DNA of 64,000 bases from assembly GCA_023266355.1 (NCBI GenBank), contig JAHFQM010000004.1, positions 1 to 64,000 on the forward strand, given 5' to 3'. Under the pieces are notes generated by a model that saw only the letters and a program-made list of their open reading frames with translations, was not told the origin of the DNA and did not search any database. The translations under genes and the position numbers were made by a program. Positions 37,062-45,321 of this stretch are shown here, piece after piece; positions within the stretch are counted from its first letter, which is position 1, and the number at the start of each line of letters is the position of its first letter. This DNA is from Aquabacterium sp. (GTDB lineage: Bacteria; Pseudomonadota; Gammaproteobacteria; Burkholderiales; Burkholderiaceae_C).

Positions 37062-37095
37062 AGGTTAATGAGCGAAGGTGACTTGTCCGTGACTG
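37062..37095 (-). promoter_or_regulatory. PhoB-type promoter for the DUF3604 gene
   Basis: On the minus strand CAGTCAC-GGAC-AAGTCAC (37078-37095) forms a Pho box: two 7-bp direct repeats with a 4-base spacer, 6/7 and 5/7 matches to CTGTCAC. Exactly 10 bases later comes a -10-like TAACCT (37062-37067), the layout of PhoB-activated promoters. It lies about 130 bases upstream of the DUF3604 start. The whole 36933-37348 interval is non-coding. Confidence 0.75.
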
Positions 37096-37250
37096 GCGTG
37101 GGGCCGTGCGCCGATGGCGCCTGGCGCAGCATCCGCACCACACTCGGCCGACAAAACACGCGTTTGATCCACCGAATTTCATCTCCCGATAAACGATGTC
37201 GCATTGCAAGGCAATCGCCCCCAAAGCGTCCGCCATCGCGCATGTGCGTT

Positions 37251-37284
37251 TGGTCACATGTTTGTCGCCATCGCTGCCTAGACT
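37251..37284 (+). promoter_or_regulatory. PhoB-type promoter for the PEP-CTERM gene
   Basis: On the plus strand TGGTCAC-ATGT-TTGTCGC (37251-37268) again has 7-4-7 geometry, with repeats weaker than the divergent site. Ten bases follow, then TAGACT (37279-37284) as -10. The predicted start is near 37291, giving a leader of roughly 60 bases to ATG 37349. Confidence 0.65.
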
Positions 37285-37348
37285 CCTTCGGATCTTGTTG
37301 TCTGCTGCCGCCCTGCCCAAGCAACAAACACCCTTTCTGGAGTTTCCA

Positions 37349-37981
37349 ATGAAACTGTCTTCTGCCCTGTCCCTGCTTGCCCTGGCCGTTGTGCCTGCCG
37401 TGTCGTCTGCCACTTCGGCATTCGTCATCGACTTCAACAATCTGGGTGACACCTTCACCTCGGTCGACAATGCCTACGCCGCCCAAGGCGTGAGCTTCAC
37501 CAACGTGCTGACCCTGGTGAACGGCGACGGCCTCGGCGCCCTGGCCGGCGGCAACTACTACACCCCGTCCGCCAACCTGGGTTCGGGCGTGGCCTTCGTG
37601 CAGCTCGACGGCACCGTCAACACGGCCTCCTACATGAACGTGGCCAATGCCGTTGACTACAAGCTGTCGTTCGACTACACCGCCATCAGCGACGTGACCA
37701 TCAGCGCCTACTCCGGCCTGAACGGCACTGGCACCTTCCTGGGCTCCTACACCCTGGCTGGCAATGGCTCTTCCGCTGAATCCGATGTGTGGACCAACAC
37801 CACCTTCAACTTCAACGGCCAAGCCAAGTCCTTCGCACTGACCGGTCTGTCCGAGTTCGCCGCGCCTGGCGCCTTCGTGGCCATCGACAACATCACCGCC
37901 GTGCCCGAGCCCACCTCGCTGGCCCTGCTGGCAGCTGCCTTGGGCGTGGTCGGCTTCGCTGCCCGTCGCCGCCAGGCTTGA
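37349..37981 (+). CDS. PEP-CTERM sorted surface protein
   Basis: A 210-residue secreted protein with a signal peptide (MKLSSALSLLALAVVPAVSSA), a beta-rich middle and a C-terminal PEP-CTERM tail: VPEPTS, a membrane segment, then RRRQA. Such tails are cleaved by exosortase and the proteins are exported to the surface or the exopolysaccharide. The last 27 residues are identical to those of the protein at 40553-41170. Start supported by TGGAG upstream. A Pho box precedes it and a terminator follows. Function unknown. Confidence 0.85.
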   Translation: MKLSSALSLLALAVVPAVSSATSAFVIDFNNLGDTFTSVDNAYAAQGVSFTNVLTLVNGDGLGALAGGNYYTPSANLGSGVAFVQLDGTVNTASYMNVANAVDYKLSFDYTAISDVTISAYSGLNGTGTFLGSYTLAGNGSSAESDVWTNTTFNFNGQAKSFALTGLSEFAAPGAFVAIDNITAVPEPTSLALLAAALGVVGFAARRRQA

Positions 37982-38034
37982 TGCCTGCCTGACGCGCGTC
38001 GCCTCCGGGTGACGCTGCATCAGGACGCACCACG

Positions 38035-38065
38035 GCCCTCGTCGCGCAAGCGGCGAGGGCTTTTT
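38035..38065 (+). terminator. Rho-independent terminator after PEP-CTERM gene
   Basis: Stem GCCCTCGTCGC / GCGGCGAGGGC (one T-G pair) with loop GCAA followed by TTTTT, 54 bases after the stop. Confidence 0.92.
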
Positions 38066-38276
38066 CCATCATGAGGGAAATGTCGCCGTGCTGGCCGCAG
38101 CTTCGCCGACGCATCCGGAAGATTCAGCAAAACACCCGCCATTTGGCCCATGCCTGTGCGACCGAGCGCCCGCACGATGTCATGGCCCTCAGAGATAGTC
38201 AGGCCCATCGTGCAGAAGGCGGAACGCCTCCACTGCCGCTGCAGTCCATGTCCCCTCAACACCACCGGAGATTTCG

Positions 38277-40520
38277 ATGAAGGGTGCTTCCCATCCCACC
38301 AATGACGTGACGCTGTCCCAGTCGTCCGTCCCCTCCATCCGTGACGTCATCGACACCGTCGAGGCCAGCCGTCGCCAGTTCATCAAGACCGGCCTGAGCG
38401 CCACCGCCCTGGCATCCGCCGGCGGCCTGACCCTCGGCGGTCTGGTCAACACCGTGGAAGCCGCACCACTGCCCGCCAGCTTGGGCTTCCCCGGCATCGG
38501 TTTCGAAAACGTGCCGGCCAACACCCGCGCCTTGAACGTCTCGCTCGGCGGATCTGCCACTTCCACGGTTGACCGCATCACCGTGCCCACTGGTTACACC
38601 GCCCAGGTTTTCGTGTCCTGGGGCGACGCCATCATGCCCGGCGGCACCGCTTTCACCGGCTCCGCATCGGAAACCGCTGCTCAGCAAGCCAAGCAGTTCG
38701 GCATGCACAACGACGGCATGCACTTCTTCCCGTTCTCGGGCACAGCAGGCGCCGTGCTGAGCGACCGCGGCGTGCTGGCCGTGAACAACGAGTACACGCA
38801 CGAAGACATCCTGTTCACCGACGGCCAGAACATCGCTGGCGGCAACTACACGATCGACAAGACCCGCAAGTCTCAGAACGCTCATGGCGTGTCGCTCGTC
38901 GAGGCCCGTCGCGTCAATGGCAAGTGGACCGTGGTCAAGGGCTCGCTCTACGGCCGCCGCATCACCGCCAACACGCCCTGCCGCATCTCCGGCCCGGCCG
39001 CAGGCCATGACCTGATGAAGGCCAAGGCCTACACCATCACGGAAACCGGCAGCACTGCGACCGGCGGCACGACCGACGGCTTCACCGCCAATGGCACGGT
39101 CAACAACTGCGCCAACGGCATCACGCCCTGGGGCACCTACCTGACCTGCGAAGAAAACTTCAACGGCAACTTCTCCAGCGACAGCGCCGTGCCAACGTCG
39201 ACGGCCACCGAGGTCGGCAAGCTGAACCGCCGTTACGGCATCAGCAGCACGGGCTTTGGCGTTTACAACTGGCACAAGAACGACGAGCGCTTCGACCCCG
39301 TCAAAAACCCCAACGAGCCGCACTTGTTCGGCTGGGTGGTCGAGATCGACCCTTACAACCCCCGCTCGGTGCCCGTCAAGCGCACCGCCATGGGCCGCTT
39401 CAAGCACGAAAGTGCCCAGTTCGTGGTGGACAGCCAGAACAACGTGGCCTTCTACATGGGTGACGACGAGCGCAACGAATACATCTACAAGTTCGTCTGT
39501 GCTGGCAAGTTCACCCCCACCAACAAGGCCGCCAACCGCGACCTGCTGGACAGCGGCACGCTCTATGTGGCCCGTTTTGATGCCAACCTGAGCGGCCAGT
39601 GGCTGGCTCTGACGCCGGACACCATCGGTGTGAACGGTCAGGCTCTGCGCGACAACCCCAACTTCGCGGGCACCAATGACGCCGAAGTCCAGGCCAAGAT
39701 CCTGATCAAGACCCGCATGGCCGCCGACGCTGTTGGCGCCACCATGATGGACCGCCCCGAGTGGACCGGCGCCCGCCCCCGCATCGGCGGCTTCGACGAA
39801 GTCGAGGTGTACTGCACCCTGACCAACAACAACCGCCGCGGCAACGCCCCGACGGCTTCTGCACCTGCCGCCAATGCGGCCGATGGCAGCACGGCATCCG
39901 CCTCCGCCAACCCGCCCGTGGACGCCGCCAACCCCCGCGCCGACAACGACTTCGGTCACATCATCCGCTGGCGCGAAACCGGCAAGACCGTCACCGCCAC
40001 CACCTTCGGCTGGGACATCTTCGCCCAGGCCGGCGACAGCATCACCACCAAGACCCTGGGCTCGACCTACACCGGCGCTGCCAACTACCAGGGCAACATC
40101 GTCGACACGCCCAACGGCAGTGCCGACTACGGTGCGCCCGACGGCCTGTGGTTCGACCACTTCGGTCGCATGTGGGTGCAGACCGACCAGGTTGGCGACG
40201 GCTCGGGCGACTTCATCAACATCGGCGGCAACATGATGGTGTGCGCCGACCCGAACACCGGCGAAACCCGCCGCTTCCTGACCGCCCCCAACAAGTGCGA
40301 AGTCACCGGCGTGACCCTGACACCTGACGGCAAGACCATGTTCGTGGGCGTGCAGCACCCGGGTGAAGACGCGCTCGCCGCCAACCCGACCCAGTTCTCG
40401 AACTGGCCGCAGAACCAGTGGTCCGTGGCCGCCGACGGCGTCACCAACCTGCCCGCTGGCCGTCCCCGCTCTTCCGTGGTGGTCATCACCAAGGACGACG
40501 GCGGCATCATCGGCTCGTGA
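38277..40520 (+). CDS. phoX: PhoX-type alkaline phosphatase, Tat-exported
   Basis: Calcium/iron-dependent phosphomonoesterase that frees phosphate from organic esters outside the cytoplasm. It has 747 residues: a twin-arginine signal (SRRQFIKTGLSATALASAG, Arg-Arg near 32) and the PhoX core with 'NNEYTHED', 'CEENFNG', 'FGWVVEIDPYNP', 'GDDERNEYIYKF' and 'PDGLWFDHFGRMWVQTD'. CGGAG precedes the ATG. PhoX is a standard phosphate-starvation enzyme. No full Pho box is seen in its own leader, only a half-site ATGTCAT (38177-38183). The PEP-CTERM gene follows after 32 bases. Confidence 0.93.
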   Translation: MKGASHPTNDVTLSQSSVPSIRDVIDTVEASRRQFIKTGLSATALASAGGLTLGGLVNTVEAAPLPASLGFPGIGFENVPANTRALNVSLGGSATSTVDRITVPTGYTAQVFVSWGDAIMPGGTAFTGSASETAAQQAKQFGMHNDGMHFFPFSGTAGAVLSDRGVLAVNNEYTHEDILFTDGQNIAGGNYTIDKTRKSQNAHGVSLVEARRVNGKWTVVKGSLYGRRITANTPCRISGPAAGHDLMKAKAYTITETGSTATGGTTDGFTANGTVNNCANGITPWGTYLTCEENFNGNFSSDSAVPTSTATEVGKLNRRYGISSTGFGVYNWHKNDERFDPVKNPNEPHLFGWVVEIDPYNPRSVPVKRTAMGRFKHESAQFVVDSQNNVAFYMGDDERNEYIYKFVCAGKFTPTNKAANRDLLDSGTLYVARFDANLSGQWLALTPDTIGVNGQALRDNPNFAGTNDAEVQAKILIKTRMAADAVGATMMDRPEWTGARPRIGGFDEVEVYCTLTNNNRRGNAPTASAPAANAADGSTASASANPPVDAANPRADNDFGHIIRWRETGKTVTATTFGWDIFAQAGDSITTKTLGSTYTGAANYQGNIVDTPNGSADYGAPDGLWFDHFGRMWVQTDQVGDGSGDFINIGGNMMVCADPNTGETRRFLTAPNKCEVTGVTLTPDGKTMFVGVQHPGEDALAANPTQFSNWPQNQWSVAADGVTNLPAGRPRSSVVVITKDDGGIIGS

Positions 40521-40552
40521 TCGGCACTGGACTCAACACAAGGATGTTCACC

Positions 40553-41170
40553 ATGAAATTCAACCTGATCGCTGCAGCCACCCTGATGGCTGCCTCCGTG
40601 TCGGCCCAGGCCGCCGTCATCACCACCTCGCTGGACAGCGTCGCTGGCGCCACCGTCATCGGCTTCGAAACCTTTGATGGCTTTGTCAACACCAACGGCG
40701 GCGTCAACCTGGGCCAAGGCGTGAGCCTCGGCGCCGACACCGACGCAGAACTGTCTCCGGCCGTCCGCGACTTGGGCACCAACGGCGCCTGGACCTTCGG
40801 CCTGAACGGCTTCGCTGCCGCTGGCACCAATGGCTCGCTGTACTTCACCTTCGACTCGCTGCGCTCTGGCGTCAGCGCCTTCGTGAGCCACGACGGTGGC
40901 AGCTCCCTGCTGGTGGAAGCCTTTGGCGTGGGCGGTGTGCTGCTGGAGTCCGCCACGGTCACCTTCACGTCCTCGCTGGGCGCTGAAAGCTACGACGAAG
41001 GCACCACCATCGGTTTCCTGCGCAACAGCACGGACATCCAGTCCCTGCGCATCACCGGTGCTGGCGCCGTGGTCGACAACATCGCTGCCGTGCCCGAGCC
41101 CACCTCGCTGGCCCTGCTGGCCGCCGCCCTGGGCGTGGTCGGCTTCGCCGCCCGTCGCCGTCAGGCCTGA
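40553..41170 (+). CDS. PEP-CTERM sorted surface protein, second copy of tail
   Basis: A 205-residue protein from ATG 40553, with AAGGA 8 bases upstream; an ATG at 40544 is an alternative. Signal peptide MKFNLIAAATLMAASVSAQA, beta-rich middle, and the same 27-residue PEP-CTERM tail as the protein at 37349. The N-terminal parts of the two proteins differ, so only the sorting module is shared. It is probably co-transcribed with phoX and shares its regulation. Function unknown. Confidence 0.85.
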   Translation: MKFNLIAAATLMAASVSAQAAVITTSLDSVAGATVIGFETFDGFVNTNGGVNLGQGVSLGADTDAELSPAVRDLGTNGAWTFGLNGFAAAGTNGSLYFTFDSLRSGVSAFVSHDGGSSLLVEAFGVGGVLLESATVTFTSSLGAESYDEGTTIGFLRNSTDIQSLRITGAGAVVDNIAAVPEPTSLALLAAALGVVGFAARRRQA

Positions 41171-41242
41171 TCTGCGCCGCTGACGCACATCACCCCAAGG
41201 GGTGTGTGCCGTTCAGTGGTTCAGTTGCAGCCCGGATGTGAA

Positions 41243-41280
41243 AAGGCCCCTCGCCGCTTGCGCAGTGAGGGGCCTTCTTT
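41243..41280. terminator. Bidirectional terminator between convergent genes
   Basis: A 15-bp stem (AAGGCCCCTCGCCGC / GCAGTGAGGGGCCTT, one mismatch, one wobble) with loop TTGC. The plus strand is followed by CTTTGCTTT and the minus strand by TTTT, so it can stop both the PEP-CTERM and the oxidase transcripts. Confidence 0.85.
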
Positions 41281-41322
41281 GCTTTGGCCTTTCCCGTGGC
41301 CCTCAGGCCACCGCAGTCATCG

Positions 41323-42837
41323 TCAACCCAGCTTCACGATGCGCGCCACCGAAGGCACGCCCGCGCTGTTGAACACGAACAGCATGTAGTTGCCCGGCGG
41401 CGCGATCCTGGCCGACGCCGGCAAGGTCACCTTCACCTGGGTGCCCGATGCGGTGAAGGCCAGGTTCAGGAAGCGCTGGTCGAAGTCCACCGTGTGCGTG
41501 GCCGAACCCGTTTTGACCAGGGTGACCTTGCTGACGCCGCTGGCGTTCAGCGTCACGGGCACCGTGCTGCCCCAAGTCGCCGTGGTCGGTGCCGAGGTGA
41601 TCACCGGGCGCGTGGCCAGGGTGGCGGTCCAGTCCTGCTTGTAGAGATAGGGCGGCGTGTAGACCTCGGCGTTCAGGTTGGTGACCGGCCCCGGCGCACC
41701 ACCGCCCGCCGTCAGCACCCGGCCATCTGGCAGCAGCAGCGACGCCGAGTGGTACAGGCGCATCTTGGCCGCAGTCGCCGCGTTGCTCCAGCCGTTGGTA
41801 GCCGGGTTCCAGATCTTGGCGGTGTAGGCCACGCCGTTGGCGACGTTGGACACCATCGAGCCGCCGTTGACGAACACCTTGCCGTCGGCCATCACCGTGG
41901 CGGAGGCGTGGTAGCGGTCCTGGCCAACACCGGTCACGCTGGTCGCCTTGGGCGTGGCGCCGTTGATGTCCACCACCACCGCCTTGTTGAGTTTGCGCAG
42001 CGCGAGGATCTTGCCCGGGCTGTACATCACGCTGGGCAGGTAGACATCGCCCTCGCTGAGCGCCAGCGGCGTGGCTTCGACCTTGCCTGTGCCGGCCGGG
42101 TCCAGGTAGTAGGTGCCGCCCCAGATGGTGGCGATGAAGACCTTGCCGTTCGGCGCCTGCCAGGCGCGCGGGTAGCTCCAGTTGCGGGTGCCATAGGCAC
42201 CGTCGCTGACAGCCGAGCTCAGGCTGCGCCAGCCCACGCCTTCGGTGTAGACCTCCGGGGTCGGGGCCGGTGTGTTGGGGTCGGCGCGCCCGCCCAGCAC
42301 CAGCACCTCGCCGGCCGCGGTGGTCAGCACGGTCGGGTACCAGCGCAGGAATGCCATCGGCTGCTGGGCCGAGTACAGGCTGTTGGTGCGCCAGTCAAAC
42401 AGGTTGACGTCATTGATGGAGTAATTGCGAACGCCGTTGACGATCTTGTCGCCCCCGGTGAGCAGCACGGCCCCGCTGGCAGGCAGGACGATCTGGCCGC
42501 TGCAGAAGGTGTCGGTGCCCGTGGTGTTGGGCAGCGTCAGGTGGGACGCGGCGGCGGTGCCCTTGCTCGGGTCCCAGACGTCGTAGGTGAACTGCCCGGT
42601 CTGGTTGCCCTGGCCGTCCGAGCCATAGCTCATGACGCGGCCATCGGGCAGCAGCACGACGTGCATCGGGATGAGCGGCCAGTTGACCACGGCCGAGAAC
42701 GCGCCACGCAAGTAGGTGTCCAGGGCGGCGTGCGCGCCCAAGCTGGCGGCGGACAGGGCCACGGCCAGCGCCGACAGCGCCAGGGGCTTGCGAGAGGCTG
42801 GATGGCGCTTGACGGCGCACTCGGTCAATGGGTTCAT
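41323..42837 (-). CDS. Galactose-oxidase-like copper radical oxidase
   Basis: A 504-residue secreted kelch-propeller oxidase with a C-terminal DUF1929 domain; relatives oxidise alcohols or aldehydes and make hydrogen peroxide. ATG 42837 follows AGGAAGG. Candidate active-site residues are the Cys in 'DTFCSGQIVLP' (near 113, for the Cys-Tyr cofactor), the Tyr-His pair in 'MRLYHSASLLLPDGR' (near 360) and the late His in 'GSATHTVDFDQRF'. The substrate is unknown. The signal peptide ends at 'LGAHAALD'. Confidence 0.85.
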   Translation of the reverse strand: MNPLTECAVKRHPASRKPLALSALAVALSAASLGAHAALDTYLRGAFSAVVNWPLIPMHVVLLPDGRVMSYGSDGQGNQTGQFTYDVWDPSKGTAAASHLTLPNTTGTDTFCSGQIVLPASGAVLLTGGDKIVNGVRNYSINDVNLFDWRTNSLYSAQQPMAFLRWYPTVLTTAAGEVLVLGGRADPNTPAPTPEVYTEGVGWRSLSSAVSDGAYGTRNWSYPRAWQAPNGKVFIATIWGGTYYLDPAGTGKVEATPLALSEGDVYLPSVMYSPGKILALRKLNKAVVVDINGATPKATSVTGVGQDRYHASATVMADGKVFVNGGSMVSNVANGVAYTAKIWNPATNGWSNAATAAKMRLYHSASLLLPDGRVLTAGGGAPGPVTNLNAEVYTPPYLYKQDWTATLATRPVITSAPTTATWGSTVPVTLNASGVSKVTLVKTGSATHTVDFDQRFLNLAFTASGTQVKVTLPASARIAPPGNYMLFVFNSAGVPSVARIVKLG

Positions 42838-43151
42838 GGGGCCTTCCTGTGCTTGGAGTGTGGAATACATCACGTTACATCATCGGCGTGACGAACGGCC
42901 CAAAGCCTGACGCGTCCGGTCAAGCCCTCCCGCCCTGCTGCGAGCGACACCCCCAAGGCAGGGGGGAAAACGCACCCACGAAAGCCGACAAATTGCACGG
43001 TGCGAAAGGGCCTGTTGCGCGGCTTGCGGGTCAGCCCCCTGTGCAAAGATGAAGAATCTGCACTATGCTGCACTGCACCATGGCCTTGATGGCACCCGTC
43101 AAGCCCGCCATGCAGCCCCCGTGGCACCCTCGCGATCAAAGGTCACCGCCC
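42838..43151. other. Divergent promoter region, oxidase and phaZ
   Basis: About 310 bases without a gene. It must carry the promoters of both flanking genes. A possible plus-strand -10 (TATGCT, 43060-43065 region) precedes a TGCACTGCACC sequence. No repeats or Pho-box-quality direct repeats were found. Confidence 0.4.
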
Positions 43152-44408
43152 ATGCTTTACCAAATCTACGAATCCAACCGCGCCTGGATCAGCCCCTTCT
43201 CTGAGTTCGCCAGCGCCGCGTCGAAGCTCTACAGCAACCCGCTGTCCGCCCTGGCGCAGATCCCCTCCGCGCACCGCGTCTCGGCCGGCTTCGACCTGAT
43301 GCACCGCCTGACCAAGGAATACGAGAAGCCCGAGTTCGGCATCAACAAGGTGAACGTGGATGGCACCGAGGTGGTGATCCAGGAGCAGGTGGTCGAGGCC
43401 AAGCCCTTCTGCCGCCTGATCCGCTTCAAGCGCTTCACCGACAACGGCGCCTTGCTGGACAAGATGCGCGACCAACCCTCGGTGCTGGTGGTCGCCCCCC
43501 TGTCGGGCCACCACTCGACGCTGCTGCGCGACACCGTGCGCACCCTGCTGCAGGACCACAAGGTCTACATCACCGACTGGATCGACGCCCGCATGGTGTC
43601 GCTGGAGGAAGGCGCCTTCCACCTCGACGACTACATCAACTACGTCCAGGACTTCATCCGCAAGGTCGGCCCCGACGTGCACGTGATCTCGGTGTGCCAG
43701 CCCACGGTGCCCGTGCTGGCGGCCGTCTCGTTGATGGCCAGCCGTGGCGAGACCACGCCGCGCACCATGACCATGATGGGCGGCCCCATCGACGCGCGCC
43801 GCTCGCCGACGGCCGTGAACAACCTGGCCATGAACAAGTCCTTCGAATGGTTCGAGAACAACGTGATCTACCGCGTGCCGCCGAACTACCCCGGCGCCGG
43901 TCGCCGCGTGTACCCGGGCTTCCTGCAGCACACGGGCTTCGTGGCCATGAACCCCGACCGCCACGCCACCTCGCACTATGACTACTTCCTCGACCTGGTG
44001 CGCGGTGACGACGACAGCGCCGACGCCCACCGCCAGTTCTACGACGAGTACAACGCCGTGCTGGACATGCCCGCCGAGTACTACCTGGACACCATCAAGA
44101 CGGTGTTCCAGGACTTCGCCCTGGTCAACGGCACCTGGAAGGTGCGCAACCCCAAGGGCAAGGAAGAGCTGGTCAAGCCGGCCGACATCAAGACCACGGC
44201 CCTGCTGACGGTCGAAGGCGAGCTGGACGACATCTCCGGTGCCGGCCAGACCCGCGCGGCCCACGAGCTGTGCACCGGCATCCCCAAAGCCCGCCAGAAG
44301 CACTACGACGTGGTCGGCGCAGGCCACTACGGCATCTTCTCGGGCCGCCGCTGGCGCGAGAAGGCTTACCCGGAAATCCGCGCTTTCATCCTGTCGCACA
44401 ACAAGTAA
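43152..44408 (+). CDS. phaZ: Intracellular polyhydroxybutyrate depolymerase
   Basis: Cytoplasmic granule-bound enzyme that degrades stored PHB. At 418 residues it matches Ralstonia PhaZa1. The thiolase-type nucleophile Cys182 in 'VISVCQPTVPVLA' replaces the usual lipase Ser; the late 'VEGELDDISG' and 'VVGAGHYGIFSG' supply the Asp and His. Start ATG 43152 gives the usual N-terminus MLYQIYESN. No signal peptide. It implies PHB storage by the host. Confidence 0.92.
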   Translation: MLYQIYESNRAWISPFSEFASAASKLYSNPLSALAQIPSAHRVSAGFDLMHRLTKEYEKPEFGINKVNVDGTEVVIQEQVVEAKPFCRLIRFKRFTDNGALLDKMRDQPSVLVVAPLSGHHSTLLRDTVRTLLQDHKVYITDWIDARMVSLEEGAFHLDDYINYVQDFIRKVGPDVHVISVCQPTVPVLAAVSLMASRGETTPRTMTMMGGPIDARRSPTAVNNLAMNKSFEWFENNVIYRVPPNYPGAGRRVYPGFLQHTGFVAMNPDRHATSHYDYFLDLVRGDDDSADAHRQFYDEYNAVLDMPAEYYLDTIKTVFQDFALVNGTWKVRNPKGKEELVKPADIKTTALLTVEGELDDISGAGQTRAAHELCTGIPKARQKHYDVVGAGHYGIFSGRRWREKAYPEIRAFILSHNK

Positions 44409-44450
44409 AGCGCGCCGCCTCCGGGCCATCACCGGCCATCCAAGGCCCCC

Positions 44451-44497
44451 ACAAGCCCCGCTCGCCCGTGCCCCGCGCACACGGCGGCGGGGCTTGT
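44451..44497. terminator. Long hairpin after phaZ, possible terminator
   Basis: Perfect 11-bp outer stem ACAAGCCCCGC / GCGGGGCTTGT, extended inwards by CGCC-CGTG pairing. It has no T-run, so it is a weak intrinsic terminator or an mRNA-stabilising structure. It lies just upstream of rnfB. Confidence 0.5.
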
Positions 44498-44513
44498 ACA
44501 CTGGTGCGCCACC

Positions 44514-45173
44514 ATGCCCGACGCCGACCAGATCAACGCCCTGCTCCCGCAGACGCAGTGCACGCGCTGCGGCTACCCGGATTGCGCCGCCTATGCGCGC
44601 GCCATCGCCGCGGGCGAGGCCGGCATCCACCAATGCCCGCCCGGCGGGGCCGAGGGTGTGCGCCGACTGGCCGCGCTCACGGGCCTGCCCGAACAGCCGC
44701 TGAGCGCCGCGCACGGCACCGAAGGTCCGCGCACGCTGGCCGTGATCGACGAGGCCTGGTGCATCGGCTGCACGCTGTGCATCGCAGCCTGCCCGGTGGA
44801 CGCCATCATCGGCACGAACAAGCACATGCACACCGTCATCGAGGCCGACTGCACCGGTTGCGAGCTGTGCGTGCCGGTGTGCCCGGTGGATTGCATCTCC
44901 CTCGTGCCCGCCCAGGCCGGTGAGGCCCCACCGACGGGCTGGGCCGCCTGGTCCCAGCCTCAGGCCGATGCGGCCCGTGAACGCCACGGCTGGCGCGCCG
45001 TGCGCCTGGTGCGCGCACAAGCCGAGCACGAGACCCGGCTGCAGGCCAAGGCCGAGCACAAGCTGGCCCACCTGGCCGAGGCCTCCAAGCTGACCGAGCC
45101 GACCGAACTGGACGCCAAGCGCGCCGTGATCGAAGCCGCGCTGGCACGCGCACGGGCGCGCCGACAGGGTTGA
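44514..45173 (+). CDS. RnfB-like [4Fe-4S] ferredoxin, soluble form
   Basis: A 219-residue iron-sulfur protein of the RnfB type. It has an N-terminal 4Fe-4S motif '[14 protein letters not shown]' plus a later Cys, then two ferredoxin motifs '[14 protein letters not shown]' and '[14 protein letters not shown]'. The C-terminal tail is a Glu/Ala/Lys helix. The N-terminal membrane anchor of true RnfB is absent and no other rnf genes are present, so it is probably a free electron carrier. The usual neighbour nth lies 6.5 kb away. Confidence 0.88.
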   Translation: MPDADQINALLPQTQCTRCGYPDCAAYARAIAAGEAGIHQCPPGGAEGVRRLAALTGLPEQPLSAAHGTEGPRTLAVIDEAWCIGCTLCIAACPVDAIIGTNKHMHTVIEADCTGCELCVPVCPVDCISLVPAQAGEAPPTGWAAWSQPQADAARERHGWRAVRLVRAQAEHETRLQAKAEHKLAHLAEASKLTEPTELDAKRAVIEAALARARARRQG

Positions 45174-45321
45174 GCGCGCGGGCCCGGCCCCGAGACCAAG
45201 GCGAATCAGGACAGTGACATCCAGCATGAGCCAAGCAGCCTACCTGGCTGGCCATGCACCCTTGGGCCCATGACATCGCCGACGCCCACACTCGGCGGTT
45301 TCCTGAACACCGAGGTCCGTC

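Noticed and set aside
38081..38204. Pho box in front of phoX
   Set aside because: Two candidates (ATGTCGC-CGTG-CTGGCCG and ATGTCAT-GGCC-CTCAGAG) have only one good half each and no -10 at the right distance.
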